Positions 62,076-64,000 of a stretch of DNA of 64,000 nt are shown here, one piece after another (within the stretch, counting starts at the first letter, position 1; each line of letters starts with the position of its first letter). The DNA is taken from NCBI RefSeq assembly GCF_051014685.1, contig NW_027478438.1, forward strand, positions 682,001 to 746,000, written 5' to 3'. Position numbers and translations under genes: made by a program. Source of the DNA: Ptiloglossa arizonensis (taxonomy: Eukaryota > Arthropoda > Insecta > Hymenoptera > Colletidae). Below the pieces are notes generated by a model. That model was not told the origin of the DNA. It was given only the letters and a program-made list of their open reading frames with translations, and did no database searches.

Positions 62076-64000
62076 CTCGCCCGATTGCAACGGTATGTGT
62101 TCTTTTCCCCTAGGCCATTCCAGTTATTCATTTCTAGCATCAGAATTGCGAAAATTTTGATGGTTTTTCAACCGTCTCTTAACTCCAAACTCCCATATCT
62201 CGCGAACGGATTGACGAACTCGAGAAATTCCTGTTGCATCTGAAAGTAGAAACTCGCCCGATTACAACGGTCTGTGTATTTTTCCCCCAGGCCATTGTAG
62301 TTTTTGGTTTCGAGTATCAGACTTGCGAAAATTTTGATGGTTTCTCAATCATTCCTTAACTTCAAACTCTCACATCTTGCGAACGGATTCACGAACTCGA
62401 GATATTCCAGTTGCATCTGAAAGTAGAAACTCGCCCGATTACAATGGTGTGAGTACTTTTCCCCTAGGCCATTCCAGTTATTGGTTTCGAGTATCAGACT
62501 TGCGAACATTTTGATGGTTTCTCAACCATTCCTTAACTTCAAACTCCCATATCTCGCGAACGGATAGATGGACTCGAGAAATTCCTGTTGCATCTGAAAG
62601 TAGAAACACGCCCGATTACAATGGTGTGTGTACTTTTCCCCTAGGCCATTCCAGTTATTCGTTTCTAGCATCAGAATTGCGAAAATTTTGATGGTTTCTC
62701 AACCATTCCTTAACTTCAAACTCCCATACCTCGCGAACGGATTGACGAACTCGAGAAATTCCTGTTGCATCTGAAAGTAGAAACTCGCCCGATTACAATG
62801 GTACGTGTATTTTTGCCCTAGGTCTTTGTAGTTATTGGTTTCGAGTATCAGACTTGCGAAGATTTTGATGCTTTCTCAACCATTCCTTAACTTCAAACTC
62901 CCACACCTCGCGAACGGATTGATGAACTGGAGAAATTCCTGTTGCATCTGAGAGTAGAAACTCGCCCGATTACAACGGTGTCTGTGCTTTTCCCCTAGTC
63001 CATTCCAGTTATTGGTTTCGAGTATCAGTCTTGCGAAAATTTTGATGGTTTCTCAACCATTCCTTAAGTTCAAACTCCCATATCTAGCGAACGGATTGAC
63101 GAACTCGAAAAATTCCTATTGCATCTGAAAGCAGATAATCGCCCGATTACAATGGTGTGAGTACTTTTCCCATAGGCCATTTCAGTTATTGGTTTCGAGT
63201 ATCAGACTTGCGAAAATTTTGATGGTTTCTGAACCATTCCTTCACATCAAACTCCCATATCTCGCGAACGGATTGACGAACTCCAGATATTCCTGTTGCA
63301 TCTGAAAGTAGAAAGTCGCCCGATTACAACGGTATGTGTATTTTTGCCCTAGGCAATAGTAGTTATTGGTTTCGAGTATCAGACTTGCGAAAATTTTGAT
63401 GGTTCAACAACCATTCCTTAACTTCAAACTCCCATATCTCGCGAACGGATTGACGAATTCGAGAAATTCCTGTTGCATCTGAAAGCAGAAGGTCGCCCGA
63501 TTACAACGGTATGTGTATTTTTGCCCTCGGCAAATGTAGTTATTGGTTTCGAGTATCAGACTTGTGAAAATTTTGATGGTTTCTCAACCATTCCTTTACT
63601 TCAAACTCCCATATCACGCGAACGGATTGACGTACTCGAGAAATTCCTGTTGCATCTGAGAGTAGAAACTCGCCCGATTACAATGGTGTGTGTGCTTTTC
63701 CCCTAGGCCATTCCAGTTATAGGTGTCGAGTATCAGACCGGCGAAAATTTTGATGGTTTCTCAACCATTCCTTACTTCAAACTCCCATATCTCGCGAACG
63801 GATTGGCGAACTCGAGATATTCCTGTTGCATCTGAATGTAGAAACTCGCCCGATGGCAACGGTATGTGTTCTTTTCCCCTAGGCCATTCCAGTTATTGGT
63901 TTCGAGTATCAAACTTGCGAAAATTTTGATGGTTTCTCATCCATTCCTTACTTCAAACTCCCATATCTCGCGAACGGATTGGCGAACTCGAGATATTCCT
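62076..64000 (+). repeat. Right-hand monomers without HOR, more private changes
   Basis: About eleven monomers, each with its own changes: ttttcaaccgtctcttaactcc near 62165, cacatcttgcg near 62370, ggatagatgg near 62562, cacacctcg near 62901, ctagcgaacgg near 63084, ttcacatc near 63241, gttcaacaacc near 63402 and tatcacgcg near 63610. I could not pair them as a tandem HOR. The left-end types (caatagtag near 63354, cttgcgaacatt near 62502) reappear here. This may be the approach to a less homogenised array edge. Confidence 0.7.
63706..63881 (+). repeat. 176-bp monomer, cttacttc deletion
   Basis: Reads ccattccttacttcaaac instead of ccattccttaacttcaaac. The next, partial monomer (63882-64000) has the same deletion together with the gattggcgaactcgagatattcc variant, so two adjacent monomers share it. 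This is the only sign of a one- or two-monomer repeat in the right-hand segment. Confidence 0.9.

Larger units (their letters stand above)
1..64000 (+). repeat. 177-bp satellite array, 361 full monomers plus one partial
   Basis: The whole window is one head-to-tail tandem array. The monomer is 177 bp, read from ggccattccag to cttttccccta. Its start falls at 1, 178 and 355, and still falls where 177-bp steps predict at 63882 once 16 single-base deletions are subtracted. All monomers point the same way. My consensus is about 42% GC with nine CpG sites. Neighbouring monomers typically differ by several to about twenty substitutions, while monomers one HOR unit apart are nearly identical. No unrelated sequence interrupts the array, so no unique spacer or gene is present. 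This architecture is typical of centromeric or pericentromeric heterochromatin in eukaryotes; that placement is inferred, not seen. The family and host are not recognised. Confidence 0.98.

Noticed and set aside
41420..63929. Plus-strand open frames of 61-97 codons (starting MVSSIR, MHVKVES, MYFSPRP)
   Set aside because: They are the satellite read in plus frames, and each repeats with the 59-codon period. No independent coding evidence.
1..64000. CRISPR array
   Set aside because: Repeats are contiguous 177-bp units with no distinct spacers, far longer than CRISPR repeats, and there are no cas genes.
1..64000. tRNA, rRNA or other structured RNA genes
   Set aside because: No cloverleaf, rRNA core or pol III box arrangement was recognised. 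Any motif within the monomer would be repeated about 361 times.
1..64000. Assigning the array to a known satellite family or species
   Set aside because: I do not recognise the monomer with confidence, and no unique flanking sequence is available. Naming a host would be a guess.

Overview
The window is a single uninterrupted block of eukaryotic-type satellite DNA. A 177-bp monomer is repeated head to tail, always in the same orientation, from base 1 to base 64000. Following the monomer boundary (the start of the ggcc that follows the cccta motif) across the window gives 361 complete monomers ending at 63881, plus a 119-base partial monomer. Lengths add up exactly: 361 x 177 minus 16 single-base deletions equals 63881. 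I found no insertion, no inverted monomer, no transposon, and no RNA gene or believable protein-coding gene. Open frames of 60 to 141 codons exist, but they are by-products of the repeat: 177 is 59 x 3, so any frame freed of its stop repeats itself with a 59-residue period.

The source cannot be named from sequence alone. A monomer near one nucleosome plus linker, higher-order repeats (HORs) and very recent multi-monomer duplications fit pericentromeric, centromeric or other constitutive heterochromatin of an animal or plant chromosome. The monomer is about 42% GC and is not depleted in CpG (9 seen against about 8 expected in my hand-built consensus). That argues mildly against a long history of heavy CpG methylation, so an invertebrate is a reasonable but weak guess.

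Layout from left to right: 1-12.4 kb, 18/19-monomer HOR family (about 3.2-3.4 kb per copy); 12.0-15.2 kb, an almost perfect 9-monomer tandem duplication; 15.7-20.7 kb, an almost perfect 14-monomer duplication; 20.2-26.8 kb, a 20-monomer duplication whose second copy lost one monomer; 26.8-32.2 kb, a mosaic with 7-monomer and 1-monomer local repeats; 32.2-40.6 kb, 19-, 4- and 9-monomer repeats; 41-46.7 kb, 12- and 8-monomer repeats; 46.7-57.5 kb, 14/15-monomer HOR copies nested in a 30-monomer superperiod; 57.0-58.4 kb, a 4-monomer duplication; 58.9-62.1 kb, 4/7/11-monomer spacing; 62.1-64.0 kb, monomers with more private changes and no obvious HOR.

There are no genes to work together. The biology is in the array: repeated unequal exchange at many scales, conversion-like patches, a once-per-monomer A4T4 element, and a CENP-B-box-like 17-mer on the minus strand. 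All HOR boundaries were found by eye from shared variants and spacing; edges are good to tens of bases unless stated.
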